Shown piece after piece: positions 32,145 through 43,804 of a stretch of 64,000 bases of DNA. The notes beneath the pieces were generated by a model that saw only the letters and a program-made list of their open reading frames with translations, was not told the origin of the DNA and ran no database searches. Position 1 is the first letter of the stretch. Every line of letters begins with the position of its first letter. This DNA comes from Cycas panzhihuaensis (Eukaryota > Cycadophyta). The DNA is taken from positions 138,887,741 to 138,951,740 of the forward strand of contig CM041465.1 of the NCBI GenBank assembly GCA_023213395.1, in the 5' to 3' direction. A program made the position numbers and the translations under genes.

Positions 32145-33600
32145 AAGTTCTCCTGCCTGTTTAAGAGCGGGTTGCTTGTCGAGTTCATCCATGTGGAGGT
32201 TCACCATTTTGTTGATGTGTGGAGGTGGCTTCGTAGAGTCAAATTCCAGATTGAGGTTCCCTTTGGAAGATGAAAGGCAAAACCCTAAGACCACCATTGT
32301 TGCATTATTATGGCAAACTTTGGTCGAAGACAGAATTTTATCGAGTAATATCACTCCTTTATTTTGTTATGTGAAGTAGCCATGTGCTAGGGTTTACCCT
32401 ATGAAAGAATTTAATTGATGTGAATTTATGAAATCTAATAGTGGCGATGACATAAAATTATTACTGGATGAAGTATTGATTCTATACCTTCAAGGGTTTG
32501 TGCTAAAAAAAATTCTATTAGTGAAATTTAAGTACCTTGAAAAAAAAGGAAGAACTCTAGTTGTTACATGATGGAAATAACCTGTCATAGAAGAAAACTA
32601 GTGAGGTGAAGACCTGTGAATCAAAGTAGCCTATCTAGACTGGTTCTTTCCCCCTTATTGATAAGAGTACTACTTGAGCCTGTTTATGAGCCAGTTCAAG
32701 AATGGAAAGCCATCTAGCACTGCCATCAAATACCCACACGCAAGAATGTAGGCTGCTTTGCTCTCTCCTCAGCAACCACCTACGAAAGTAATCTTGAATG
32801 GAGAATAAATTGCACAGTTGCCAAATCATTGTAGTAATCATACAACCTAACACACAGAGACGCACGAAGATCTCATCGTAGTTGTCATTGTAAAGACGTT
32901 GGAAGAGGAACAACTTTGCAAAAAGCCCCATGTTGATCATGTAGCTAAAAGTCAAAGAAATCACTTGCTTGAGGAGCCCATGCATGAAGCCCTAACTCCA
33001 TGGTCAGTGTCTGTCACCACTCAGCATGCACGATGAATGAAACGAAGTAGTTGGAGAAGATAATCTCTACTTTAATGGATGGGACAAAACCAGAGCAGAG
33101 TAGGAGGGGAAGCTATTACTAGAGTAGACAACCCTCGAATCAACGCAACGATTGAGGGAGACAGAGCTTTCGATGGAGGCACCCACCACCAAATAAATCA
33201 ACTACAAAAGCCCTCACTACCCATTTGTAGCCACATGGAACAGAATAGAGACAATGGATATGATTGGAGACAATCGCCAAATTGGACAGAAGAATAGCAC
33301 TACCAGTTTGCAACCCTCAACCTTGCATTAGGATCATGACTGGACACCTCAGACAGAGAAAGAAAGTTGGGCACAATCATGAGCATGAGGAGACGCAGGG
33401 CCGCAGTTGTGAATCGCCCTCACCTTGCACAGTCGTTCACACACCATTGAAGCAAAGCTGCCTAGACCTCACCTTGCATCTTCCCTGATCTGATCTGCTC
33501 TCAAATGTAATGGTGCTATGCCTCGTATGTGTATGATTCCTTGGATTTAACTCCAATAGTCCCCAATAGTCCCTGCAACCATACATGATGAGTATTTATG
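32145..33600. other. Interior of F, no recognised genes
   Basis: Open frames occur (a 116-codon minus frame at 32985-32635 and several shorter plus frames near 33079-33488), but none resembles a retroelement domain or a protein I know. The last 20 bases before element D may belong to an LTR that continues at 41194. Confidence 0.4.
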
Positions 33601-33605
33601 TATAG

Positions 33606-34197
33606 TGAAAGACTAAATGGAGACAACACAGGAACCAGAATATATTGAGAAGTCGATGAGGACATCGAAATGTGAAGGACAATAGACTTAGATTAATGAA
33701 ATGATGTAGTACAAAAATGAAAGATCATAGGGAGGAGTATTGAACCTCAACTCAAACTATCTCACTTACAAACATGAAGGAGAATTACTCTCAATACTTC
33801 ACCTATAAGAAACACTTACAGCAGCATAACACTTACACAAAATACTACCTACCAAAACATGAGAATAGAGCTCCTTATAAAGGAGAATGGATGATTAGGA
33901 TCTCAACACATGTCACTGATCAAGACTAGGAGCCAAATCTGATTAGGACTCTACTATCTCCAAGGATAAGGTTAGAGCCCACAAACGTTAGACTTCTCAC
34001 AAGCACATGTGAGGAAAATCACTACAAGACAAAGCCCACAAGCGTTGACTTCTCACAAGCACATGTGAGGAAAGTCACTACAGGACACAAGACAATTTTA
34101 TAATGCAACAAATGACACTTTAGGATTAAGGGCCTAAAGTGACAAAAATATAAATACACAAGGTCAAGACTTAATGCTAGGAATGAAGGTTCTAACA
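33606..34197 (-). repeat. 3' LTR of element D
   Basis: 592 bp, minus strand TGTTAGAACCTTCATTCC...TTAGTCTTTCA, with the purine tract AGCGGGGG next to it. Confidence 0.94.
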
Positions 34198-34203
34198 CCC
34201 CCG

Positions 34204-34890
34204 CTAAATGGATACAGCATTAAGTCGAATGTCGAGGCCGCTTCTGAAATGCTCGAACTTTTCTTTCCCAAGTGGCTTGGTAAAGATGTCGGCTAGCTGA
34301 TGATTGGTCGGCTTGTAGACGAGGTCGATCTCACCTTGTTGTACATGCTCTCTAATGAAATGGTGATGGACCTCAATATGCTTGGTGCGAGCGTGAAATA
34401 CAGGATTGTTGGCAATCTTGATAACACTCTGATTGTCACAATACATTGGTGTTGGGAGTGTTTGCTCAAGTCCAAGCTCTTCAAGAATCCGTCTGAGCCA
34501 AATAGCCTCACATGCTGTGCTGACAACAGCCTTGTATTCTGCTTCAGTGGAGAAAAGCGTAACATTTGGTTGCTTTTTGCAACTCCATGAAACAATGGCT
34601 GACCCAAGGTTGAAACAATACCCCGAGGTGGATTTCCGGCTATCTTAGCATCCAGCCCAATCTGAATCTGATAAACCTTCCAGTGTGAAGTTCTTGTTGC
34701 GTGTGTACTGAAGTCCATACTGCAAAGTGCCTTTAAGGTATCTGAGGATGCGTTTTCTGAGATTCCGTTGTCATTGATTAGATCATATATCTGGAACATA
34801 TTCCAACCACATATAAAATATCAGGTCTAGTGTTAGTCAAGTAGATGAGACTACCCATTGGCATTGGTGAAGGTTTGCAGTCTTCCATTA
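34204..34890 (-). pseudogene. RNase H of element D (N-terminal deletion)
   Basis: MEDCKPSPMPM runs straight into GSLIYLTNTRPDI: the roughly 35 residues present between these blocks in C are deleted. KGTLQYGLQYTRNKNF, a decayed DSDW region, SWSCKKQPNVTLFSTEAEYK, YCDNQSVIKIANNPVFHART, HIEVHHHFIREHVQQGEIDL and DIFTKPLGKEKFEHF follow with two frame changes. The C-terminal 80 codons (34446-34204) are open to the stop. Confidence 0.9.
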
Positions 34891-36175
34891 TGAAACGCTA
34901 CAAAATGTTCCATGTGTACTTGGCTTGAGAAATGAAGATGTGACCTAGCTGCTGCCACACTTCCATGCCAAGAAAATAGTGAAGAAGTCCGAGATCTGTC
35001 ATCTCAAAGCTTCTTTTCAAGTCCCTTTGGAGACGCTCAATCAGATTTACATCATTGCATGCAATAATTAAATCATCAACATAAAGAACCACAATTGTGA
35101 TGTGCTGGTTTTGAACCTTGATATACAGGTTCGAATCTGATGTGGATCGATGAAAATTGTGCTGCAAAAAATAGTCATCGATCTTTGAATACCAAGCACA
35201 TGGCGCCTATTTGAGACCGTACAAGGCCTTCTTAAGGCGACAGACAAGATGTTTATTGCCGACTGAAATATATCCAGGAGGTTGTTCCAGATAGACCTCC
35301 TCAGTCAAATCGCCATTGAGAAAGGCGCTTTTGACATCCATTTGATATAATGGCCACTTGCATTGGGCAGCTAAGGCCATAACAATCCTGATAGTATTCA
35401 TATTGGCTACTGGTGCAAAAGTCTCGGTGTAGTCAATGCCTTCTTGCTGTTTGAAGCCTTTAGCAACAAGGCGAGCCTTATGTCGCTCAATAGTACCATC
35501 AGACTTATACTTAAGTTTATAGATCCACTTACAACTGATGGCTTGTTTGCCATGTGGTAACTCCACTAAGTCCCATGTGTCATTCTGGTAAATGGAGTGG
35601 ATCTCATCATCCATGGCAGCCTGCCACTTTTCGTCTTCACATGCCTTCTCAAAAGTGGAAGGCTCAAGAGCAGTAAGCACTTCAACCATAAGCGCGTAAT
35701 TGACAGTGGACGATGGCCGCATTGTGGAGGGTCGTTTTCCTTCAACAATCTGTGAATCTGCAATCGTTTGCATATACCATTTGGGTAGCTTCTTCGACGA
35801 TGTGGCTTCATGGTCCTGTGTTGGAGGTGATTGCTGAACCTCTGAAGAAGAAGGACTCCATGAAGGCACTAAGGAAGATGAGGAGGAAGATGAAGCAGCT
35901 GGTGCATATGAAGTACAAGGTGTTGAGGAAGATGAAGGGACCGATTCTTCAAGAATGGCTTTGCCTTTCTCAAGGGAGAGAGAAGGAATGCTGATGTCAA
36001 TCTCCCTATTGTCTTCTGTAAAGACAACATCTCGTGAAGTATGCGTCTTTTTAGTAAGAGGATCAAATAAGCGATATGCTTTACTGCCAGGAACATATCC
36101 TACAAAGACGCATTTGAGACTTTTGTCGTCGAATTTTCGACGTTGCTCATGAGGAATCTTCATCAGGCCGTGCAT
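34891..36175 (-). pseudogene. Integrase C-terminus, linker and reverse transcriptase of element D
   Basis: The frame 36175-35207 (322 codons) is the longest open stretch of D. It contains KSLKCVFVGYVPGSKAYRLF (integrase end), a Ser/Pro-rich linker, KWQAAMDDEIHSIYQNDTWD, KQAISCKWIYKLKYKSDGTI, LVAKGFKQQEGIDYTETFAP, DVKSAFLNGDLTEEVYLEQP and LKKALYGLK. After a stop near 35206, 35167-34898 adds TIVVLYVDDLIIACND (catalytic YVDD intact) and EMTDLGLLHYFLGMEVW. One stop separates an otherwise well kept RT. Confidence 0.93.
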
Positions 36176-36720
36176 CCAAAGGTTCGTAAATCACCGACCG
36201 TTGGTTTCTGGCCAATCCAGGCCTCCTCGGGTGTCATACCCAAAAGTGTAGAAGTTGAGCTGCAATTTGACAAGTATGCAGCAGTATGAAGTGCTTCTGC
36301 CCAATATGATAATGAGAGACCTTTGGCATGGATCATAGCTTTTGCTCAACTGACCAAGGTTCTGTTCATTCTTTCTGCTACACCATTCTGCTGCAGTGTG
36401 TATAGGGTAGAAAACTGGCGTCTGATGCCATTTTGAATACAGAATTGATTAAAGTCCTTGGACGTATATTCTCCACCATTATCTGTACGGAGGATTTTTA
36501 TCCGCATGCTTGATTCATTTTCAACTGCAAGTTTAAATTCCTTAAACTTGTTCAAAGCTTTTAACTTATGTTTTTGAAAGTAAACCCATACTTTATGTGA
36601 GAAATCATCAATGAATGTTATGAAAAATGATGATCCTCCATGAGATTGAGTGGTCATGGGACCACAGATGTGAGAATGCACAAGCTGAAGTGGATGCTGT
36701 GCTCACCAGGCCTTACCTTT
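36176..36720 (-). pseudogene. Integrase core of element D
   Basis: Frame 36681-36346: FFITFIDDFSHKVWVYFQKH, MRIKILRTDNGGEYTSKDFN and LQQNGVAERMNRTLVS. The first two acids of the D-D-E triad are visible, and the copia PQQNGVAER motif is LQQNGVAER here. Stops lie just before 36346. Confidence 0.9.
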
Positions 36721-37310
36721 CTAAAAAGGTTCTCGATGCTGCTTCCCCATAAGGCATGATTCGCAAAGGCAATTACCCCCAAAAATTTTGGGTAAGCCAT
36801 AAACCAAATTGTGTCTGAACATCTCTCTGATGCTGTCAAAATTCAGATGTCCAAGTCTTTCATGCCACAATTGAGTTTTATTTACAGAATGGGAGACGTA
36901 TGCATATGAAGATCCAGATGTTGTGCCTAATTTGTAGATGCCATGATCTTCATGACCAACTGCAACAATCTGGTCGTCTTTGTTCCTGATGATACACTTT
37001 CTGTCTTTGAAAAGCACACTCATCTGCTGCTTATCAAGCTGACTGACAGAAAGCAAGTTTTTAGGCATTCCAGGAACTAGGAAAACATTTCCATTAGGAA
37101 ATGCAGAATGTTCATCAAGAGATGTAATTTGTCCTACACCTAATATTTCAACAGTGGCATTGTCCCCAAATGTCACTGTTTCTCCCTAACATTCTTGAAA
37201 ATTTGACAAGATATTTGCATCACCTGTCATATGACGTGATGCGCCAGAGTCAATGATCCAAGTATTGTCATTGTGACAGCCACTGTATGCAAAAAAAGGT
37301 CATTTCACTT
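36721..37310 (-). pseudogene. Protease and GAG-pre-integrase of element D
   Basis: TWIIDSGASRHMTGDA (near 37265-37215) keeps the protease active site. A stop follows; the frame resumes at 37176: MTFGDNATVEILGVGQITSL, NVFLVPGMPKNLLSVSQLDK, TQLWHERLGHLNFDSIREMF and CLCESCLMGKQHREPF (HHCC zinc region intact). Confidence 0.9.
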
Positions 37311-37329
37311 GGATCATGCTGAGCTGTGT

Positions 37330-38302
37330 GGCCTTGAAAACCGCCACGATTTGTCCTTCGATGTCGACCACCTCGGAATGCACCTTGAGTTGGTCTTGTT
37401 CTAGCAGCGTTCTTTGATGTTCTGCGGTTGTTCTTTATTCTTCTTTATTGATTCTGTTGCCGCTGGCGAAAATTTTGTTGCCTTTGTTGTTGTCGAGGTT
37501 GTTGCAAGTCATATTGACGTTTTCGGCAGTCAAGTTGAATGTGGCCAACTTTGCCACAATAATGACAGACAACAGTCTTAGATCTAATGTTAAGACTGCC
37601 AAATTGTTTCTGAAAGTTCTGCTACCGGAATTGTCGCTAGAATTAAACTTCGCTGAAAAAGCACGAGACGTGCTTGCTTCATCTTGCCGCGAATAAATCT
37701 CTTCTTCTTGCAGCAGTAAACGTTCTAACTCATTAAAAGTTAGAATCAACAAAGTTCCATTTTGTGAAATATCAGAAATAAAACTATTGTACTCTTTGGG
37801 CAAAGCATGAATTGTTGCAATAACCAGATCTTCATTTGTGACTGGTTTGCCAAGTCTTTGTCGATTGATTCTTGATAGCTTTAATTGAAGATAAGTAAGC
37901 TGCCATTAGAGCAACATACTTCAAACTGAATAATTTCGCTTTATACATTACAATTTGTGCGTCATCTTTTCGTTCATACAATGAAACGATTATGTCCCAA
38001 GCAATTTTTGAAGTTGTAGACGATTCAATATTCTGATCAACATTGTCACTGATTGACAGATGAATAAACGCAAGTGCAATCTCATCTTTAACTTTAAATG
38101 AAGCTAAGGCAACAAGATCTGTTGGAATCAAGTTTTGAGGATTAACTGGATTAGGAGTGGGTTCTGGTTTGGCAATTTCACCTGAAACATAACCCCACAA
38201 TTCATTCATAATTAGCAAGTTTTTTGCTTGCTTTTTCCAAGTAAGATAATTTTCAACACCTGTCAATTTAATGGTGTTTGCATTTAGCATATGAATCGCC
38301 AT
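37330..38302 (-). pseudogene. Gag of element D
   Basis: ATG at 38302 starts MAIHMLNANTIKLTGVENYL and runs 156 codons through LLIMNELWGYVSGEIAKPEP and SKIAWDIIVSLYERKDDAQI. A frameshift near 37835 moves to the frame with MPKEYNSFISDISQNG and ELERLLLQEEEIYSRQDEA. In a third frame near 37570 an intact knuckle CHYCGKVGHIQLDC is readable. Q-rich tail follows. Confidence 0.9.
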
Positions 38303-40586
38303 TTTGAGTGCAGTACCACATGAAAAACTTGGAAACTGTTGAGTTGACGCCGCTTAAGTTCCACTCAATATCCAACAAAAGATCGATCGAGACTGAAAAA
38401 TTTGTGGATGGAATGGAGGGCTTGGCTCGCAAGTTCGTCCAATCTGATAACTAGATCAATATTGGCCAAGTTTTTTTGGCACTTTGAGGCAAAGTAAAAA
38501 CCCTTTTCGAGCCTCCCCACTTAAGTGTTTTAATGAAAAGAAGTGGGTTGATTTGAGTGCTGAACAATGTGTACGTGAAGGCCTGATTGCTGTTGACGAC
38601 TTTGTCGGAAAATGCTCCAAATTACAATATAGTTGCGTTGATTAACATGGAATGCAACTAAGTTCAATAACAATCTCCCAAAGAGATAAATAGCAGCAGA
38701 AACATCACACTTGTAATGCCTTCAATCAAGCCAAAAACGAAGCAAGTCCACGAAGATCCCTTCGCACCAAAAAATTGCCTCTTTTTATTGATCCTTTTTC
38801 CTCTTTTTGATGATGTAGTTTCTCACTATAAATGGGTCACCTCGCAGGGAGCCCAGTGAGAAAACAAAGACTTTAAAATGATACAATTTCAGGCTTAAAA
38901 ATAAGCCAAAATAGTGGTGTTTGAAGCACCAAATTACACTTGAAAGATGTATGCAAAAAAGAGTGTGATTAACACACTTTAAAAGTCTTCAAAAGATCAC
39001 TTTTTAACTCAAAAAATAATGACTTAAGTTGCAAAGAAATTTAAAATCATTAAAAATGAGTAAATTTTCAAGAGAACCCTCATAAAATCACTTTAGTACA
39101 GTGATTTTAATTTCAAAAAGATAATTGCAAATTTTTTATGCATCTTAGTGTGATTTTCACACTTAATAAAGTGATCCGAAAACTTTGCAATGAAAAAAAG
39201 GATTTAAAAGAACAAACTAAACAAAAAACTTTAGAAAATTAAAGTTTGAAACTAAAAAATTAAAAAAGGAATATGCAAAAGCATATTCTAAATTTGATAT
39301 CATATTGTTTTCAACTATATGATTTTATAGTTTGGATTTTCTGTGGCTGCTACGGGTGGATTTCTATGGGCCGATTCTGCGTGCGCCGCCGGTTTACAAC
39401 CGCCGTGTCTTGGAGCCGCCAGTGAGGACTACGCTACCCGTGCACGTGGCTAGGACAAAGCTGTTAATGAGGGCGCCGATGCTGGGACGTGGGAGCTCGT
39501 GACAGCCACGCACACGGAGCAGGTGCGGGCGGAGAACTGTCAACGAACAAACAGAGGGTGCCAGGAGCCGAGAGCGGACCGTGAGGCGAGGCACAGATGA
39601 GGGTAGGCTGCGGTCGCCACGCCTAGACGAAATGCGGAGGTCGCACGGAGGTCGCAGAGAAGAGTAAGCCACACAGAGGCTAAACAAAGGGCGGAGCAGC
39701 CACACAGTCTCGCAGGAGTAGATGATGCTCAGACGGCAGCCACCGAATGCCTCGAGGAGCAGAGCTGAAGATGAATGATGAGAGAGCCGTCACGGGAGCA
39801 GATGTAGAAGCCACTAACAGATGCTCTTAATGCTGGAACTGTGTTAACAATCGTTGCTTCCTAATAGAATGTGGAAGAAACTGAGTATAAAAGAGCTTAT
39901 GATTCAGCTGTTAATGCATACAGTCAGGCTTTTGATAAATTAAAACCACTTGAAGAGACTACCTTTGTAGTTTTTACCTCCTTTTTTGTCTCATAAACAA
40001 ATGGAGAGCCAATACAAAAGAGGAATTTTCCCTTCTTTTTGTTAAGAATTTTTCTTTTTTTTTTTTGAAAAAAAAAGAGTACAATAAAGTGCAAATTAAC
40101 AATAAATCTTGAAATAATTTAAGATTTCAAGACCCTTTTTTGCATTTTGCATGCATAGAACTTTGTGAGATTTTTAATCCTCAATAATGACAATGAGAAA
40201 CCTCATAAGCAGACACTTTTTCTTCCTTGTAACCTCCAAAGGAATCAGCTTATACACAAAGCTTTGGCAAAAAACAGACAATGTAAGGATTACAACAACT
40301 TAGTCTTGTGAAAAAGACAAGAAAACTAGCTCCAGATTGCCTGCAAACTTAGTATATTTATCCCTTTTCCTGGCAATCAAATTAGTCCTCCAAAGAGTGC
40401 AAATATTCAAGATTTTGAATAACAGATTCCTAAAAAAATTTGCAAGTCATGAATGTAAACCAAGTCCTTCAACATCAAACCTCAAGAAATTACTCCTTGC
40501 TCCAACTGGATCGCCTTCGTATGGTGAAGGTCGTCACCAGGTCTGGAGAAATTCGACGCCACCAAACCGCTCCTCAAGTTCCTGCT
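38303..40586 (-). other. 5' leader of element D
   Basis: Shares with B and C the landmarks ggatcgccttcgtatggtgaaggtcgtcacc (near 40509), gggtcacctcgcagggagcccagtgag (near 38835) and cccttttcgagcctcccc (near 38500). A GC-rich patch lies at 39345-39780. At about the place where C carries SelO, D has a different protein-like block (39822-39975). Confidence 0.8.
39822..39975 (+). other. Protein-like block, antisense, in the leader of D (unidentified)
   Basis: The plus-strand frame reads ALNAGTVLTIVAS, two adjacent stops, then NVEETEYKRAYDSAVNAYSQ and AFDKLKPLEETTFVVF. Composition and the amphipathic pattern look like a real helical protein segment. I do not recognise it. Downstream text (gagagccaatacaaaagagg) aligns with the sequence after SelO in C, so the block is inserted between conserved leader parts. 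It may be a second captured host fragment. Confidence 0.45.
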
Positions 40587-40598
40587 GCTCCGATACCA
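40587..40598 (-). other. Primer-binding site of element D
   Basis: TGGTATCGGAGC on the minus strand; one difference from the initiator Met tRNA site. Confidence 0.88.
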
Positions 40599-40601
40599 AA
40601 C

Positions 40602-41188
40602 TAAAAAACTAAATGGAGACAACACAAGAACCAGAATCTATTGAGAAGTCGGTGAGGACATCGAAATGTGAAGGGCAATAGACTTAGATTAATGAAATGA
40701 TGTAGTACAAAAATGAAAGATGAAAGGGAGGAGTATTGAACCTCAACTCAACCTATCTCACTTACAAACATGAAGGAGAATTACTCTCAATACTTCACCT
40801 ATAAGAAACACTTACAGCAGCATAACACTTACATAAAATACTATTTGCCAAAACATAAGAATAGGGCTCTTTAGAAAGGAGAATGGATAATCAGGATCTC
40901 AACACGTCATTGATCAAGACTAGGAGCCAAATCTGATTAGGACTCTACTATCTCCAAGGATAAGGTTAGAGCCCTGACGTTGACTTCTCACAAGCACATG
41001 TGAGGAAAGTCACTACAAGACAAAGCCACAACGCGTTGACTTCTCACAAGCACATGTGAGGAAAGTCACTACAGGACAAAAGACAATTTTATAATGCAAC
41101 AAATGACACTTTAGGATTAAGGGCCTAAAGTGACAAAAATATAAATACACAAGGTCAAGACTTAATGCTAGGAATGAAGGTTCTAACA
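40602..41188 (-). repeat. 5' LTR of element D
   Basis: 587 bp, colinear with 33606-34197; its inner end is mutated (ctaaaaaact for tgaaagact on the plus strand). Confidence 0.92.
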
Positions 41189-41193
41189 TATAG

Positions 41194-41468
41194 TCTTAGT
41201 CTTATATTCATAATACTCTTTAAGTACCATTTTAAAAGATACTTAAAGAACCTAATTAACAATTAGGTACACAGGTGACACATGTCCTGCATTGAACTCA
41301 CATGTGTCCTACATACAACCAACTCAAATTTGTATAAATACGTAAGTCATTTCTTCAAGAAATCAATGAAGAGAGAAGTTCTTCTTTCCTCCTCTTAATC
41401 TAGCATTCTTGTGCATGCTAAGGGCTAAAGGTGCTTGAATTTAAAGGCATATCAATTGGTATCAAAGG
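41194..41468 (+). repeat. Candidate LTR and primer site of element G, split by D
   Basis: AT-rich text with gtataaatac (near 41331), a frequent plant LTR pattern, ends cgcatatca-like at 41454 and is followed by TGGTATCAAAGG (41457-41468), similar to a Met-tRNA primer site. The LTR may have begun at about 33586, before element D. Assignment is tentative. Confidence 0.4.
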
Positions 41469-43484
41469 AGTACACGGGACAACAAACTCTCATTCCATAC
41501 CATGACAAAGGCAGAACTGATTTTAAGACTTCTCGTCATAGACCTGTCCATTCACAGTTCAATTTCATACAAACACTCTATCAGTTCCACATCAGACTTG
41601 TTCAAACATGCACACACGTTAAACCAGCATCAAATAGGCCACAAACCCTCATGCTAACATTAGTCCAACCACCCAAAATATAGTGGTCTACCAACAATGA
41701 TAACCACTTATAAAAACGAGCCATTCACCAACAAATTTTGAACCTCTTTATCACCATATACACCTGATGTAAGAAACCTGATATAACCGAATAAACACAC
41801 CATCACTTTATAATGAATAAACCACACTTGTATAACATATGTGCAAGATCTATGCCACAATAACAACAAAGTTTGCTTTGTAGCCAAGGTATCTCTATCA
41901 TACTTGCCCATCTCTTGCCCTCCTATCAATCAATAAACATCAACTGATATTGATAGCACTCGCCCAAAACAAACCCATTAATCTCGCCCTTTTTATCAAC
42001 TAGTGAACTTCATTGCTTTGATAAAACACTTGCCTAATAATCACACCCAACACACACACACTCTCATGTAACCACATACAAGAGAGCATAACATCGCCTC
42101 TTCATGCCCAATAAACTTTGCCATGTAACTACATGCAACAAGAGTTTCAAACCATCGCCTCTTGATGCCTACATCACGCAACTCACTCTCCCATGTAATT
42201 ACATGCTAGAGAGCCTAATATCGCCCATCTCTCATGCAATCACATGAAAGAGATCATCCCAACGCCTTAACGTCACTAAATAGTCACCAGACAATCATTG
42301 CCATATCTGGCAACTTAAGGCAAAGAAAATCGTATCGAATAAGGCAACAAAGGCTGAACTATTCAAAAGGGATTTGAGAAAAGCAATGGGTTGACTTTAT
42401 TAAAGGCATCTTACCAAATCAAAATGATTTAATAAATGGCAATATGTGACTTCAATATTTATCAAATAACTTTATAAATCAAATGACTTAATATCAAGGA
42501 ATATGAGTGACACAACTATATATTAGGCAAAGTTTGTAAATAGGCATAACACAATATATGAATAAATATTTATTCAAACAGCAAACTGAATTAACAAAAA
42601 ATGAATATATATGGGACCTAAATATTAACAGGCAACTAATATATATCCATATCTAGCGATCAAAAATATACACAAGCGACCATATATATATATACATATA
42701 TAGGCAAAAGATGCAGATTAAATCAACATGCAGGCAATATAAATCGACAAGCGATGCAATTTATTTGGTTGAAATATTCACGTAGCAATGAATATATTCA
42801 ACGACTGCCAAATAAAATAAATAGGTGATAAAATAATGTTTCAAGCTGTGCAAGCAATCGATTAAAGTACCCATCGAGGCAATCAAATATTTAGATGCAA
42901 ATATGCAATTACACAAATGATCATATAAATATTTAGCGGGCGATGCAAAATAATATTAACATAGTTGTTGTATATTCATCAACAGTGATTTGAACACACC
43001 GAACGATTATAATATATTTCAAAAATATGAGCATACCTTAAATATAGATTGTCGAATTTATCACTCATAGCTCTATTGCACTCTTTGAGGGACATCTATA
43101 GACACCAGACTACGACTGCACGGACAAACACGCCTCTTCTGCTACGTCTGCTCCTCCCGAGTGCTGTTACAGGGTCTTTTTCACTGCAAACTCAATGTCA
43201 ACAACGAACAACAGATCTAGCACCTTCAACAGGCTCAAAGGGGAACCTACAGCTGCCAACGGAATAACTAGGCTTGAATACTCATCCGCACATCTCTGTA
43301 GGGCAATGAAATCCTACAAAAACAAAGAACAAAAGACTTACAGGATCCTCAGACGATCATCTGCACCTTCGTGGATGTTCTGTCAGTTGTCGGATAAGCC
43401 AATCCTCAACGAGTAAGCTAGCATGACCTGGCACCAATGATTAGATGATCCAGACAACGATCATCTGCTTGTGCACCTCCTGCT
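41469..43484. other. AT-rich stretch, no gene recognised
   Basis: About 2 kb. Between 42040 and 42260 there are degenerate repeats of a catgtaa.tacatg...gagag...atcgcc pattern at about 60-70 bp spacing, each with a partial palindrome around catgtaa. An alternating at/ca run lies near 42683-42705. Part of it may be the leader of R, whose primer site borders it. Confidence 0.5.
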
Positions 43485-43804
43485 GCTCTGATACTAGGTT
43501 AGAAAACACCTCTATGCAAACAAGATGACAGAATCTTTAACACATAACAAATCCGAGCAGAACGAACGCACACAAGACACCAGAATTGACGTGGAAAACC
43601 CTCTCGAGTGAAAACCCACCAAAATGATATTATATCACATTTTTGACAAATCTAAAAGGTACATTATACAATGGACCTTAGATCTATATTTATAGATCTT
43701 TAAGTGTCCTCAATAATAAAGTTTACATCCACCGGCTCATTTCAATATTACATCAACATTATCCACACATTAAACATTAGTTAATATGTGATATATTCCA
43801 ACAC
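43485..43804 (-). repeat. Element R: 5' LTR and primer site on the minus strand
   Basis: Minus strand TGTTGGAATATATCACATATT...TTTTCTAACC (43804-about 43498), followed by TAGTATCAGAGC (43496-43485), one base from the initiator Met tRNA site. The LTR holds the plant copia motif GGTGGGTTTTCAC...GGGTTTTCCACGTCAA. Its interior would extend into 43484-41469, where no coding was found. Confidence 0.78.

Larger units (their letters stand above)
31795..33600 (+). mobile_element. Element F: copia-type 5' LTR, primer site and leader
   Basis: The LTR 31795-32131 is related to the solo LTR at 45917-46282. It is followed by the primer site (32133-32144) and about 1.4 kb without recognisable gag or pol before element D begins. 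F inserted into the RT of E. The interior may be truncated, or F may belong to a non-coding class. Confidence 0.7.
33606..41188 (-). mobile_element. Element D: near-complete copia of the C family, TATAG target duplication
   Basis: 7583 bp, flanked by perfect 5-bp repeats tatag (33601-33605 and 41189-41193). Minus strand: 5' LTR (41188-40602), primer site, 2.3 kb leader, gag, protease, integrase, RT, RNase H, purine tract (34198-34202), 3' LTR (34197-33606). Both LTRs carry an internal 56-bp tandem duplication (starting at 33991 and 34047 in the 3' copy) that the LTRs of C lack. Frames are broken in several places, and a piece between RT and RNase H is missing. Confidence 0.95.

Noticed and set aside
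32635-32985. 116-codon minus-strand frame in the interior of F
   Set aside because: No recognisable domain, and its hydrophobic composition could arise by chance; left as unassigned.
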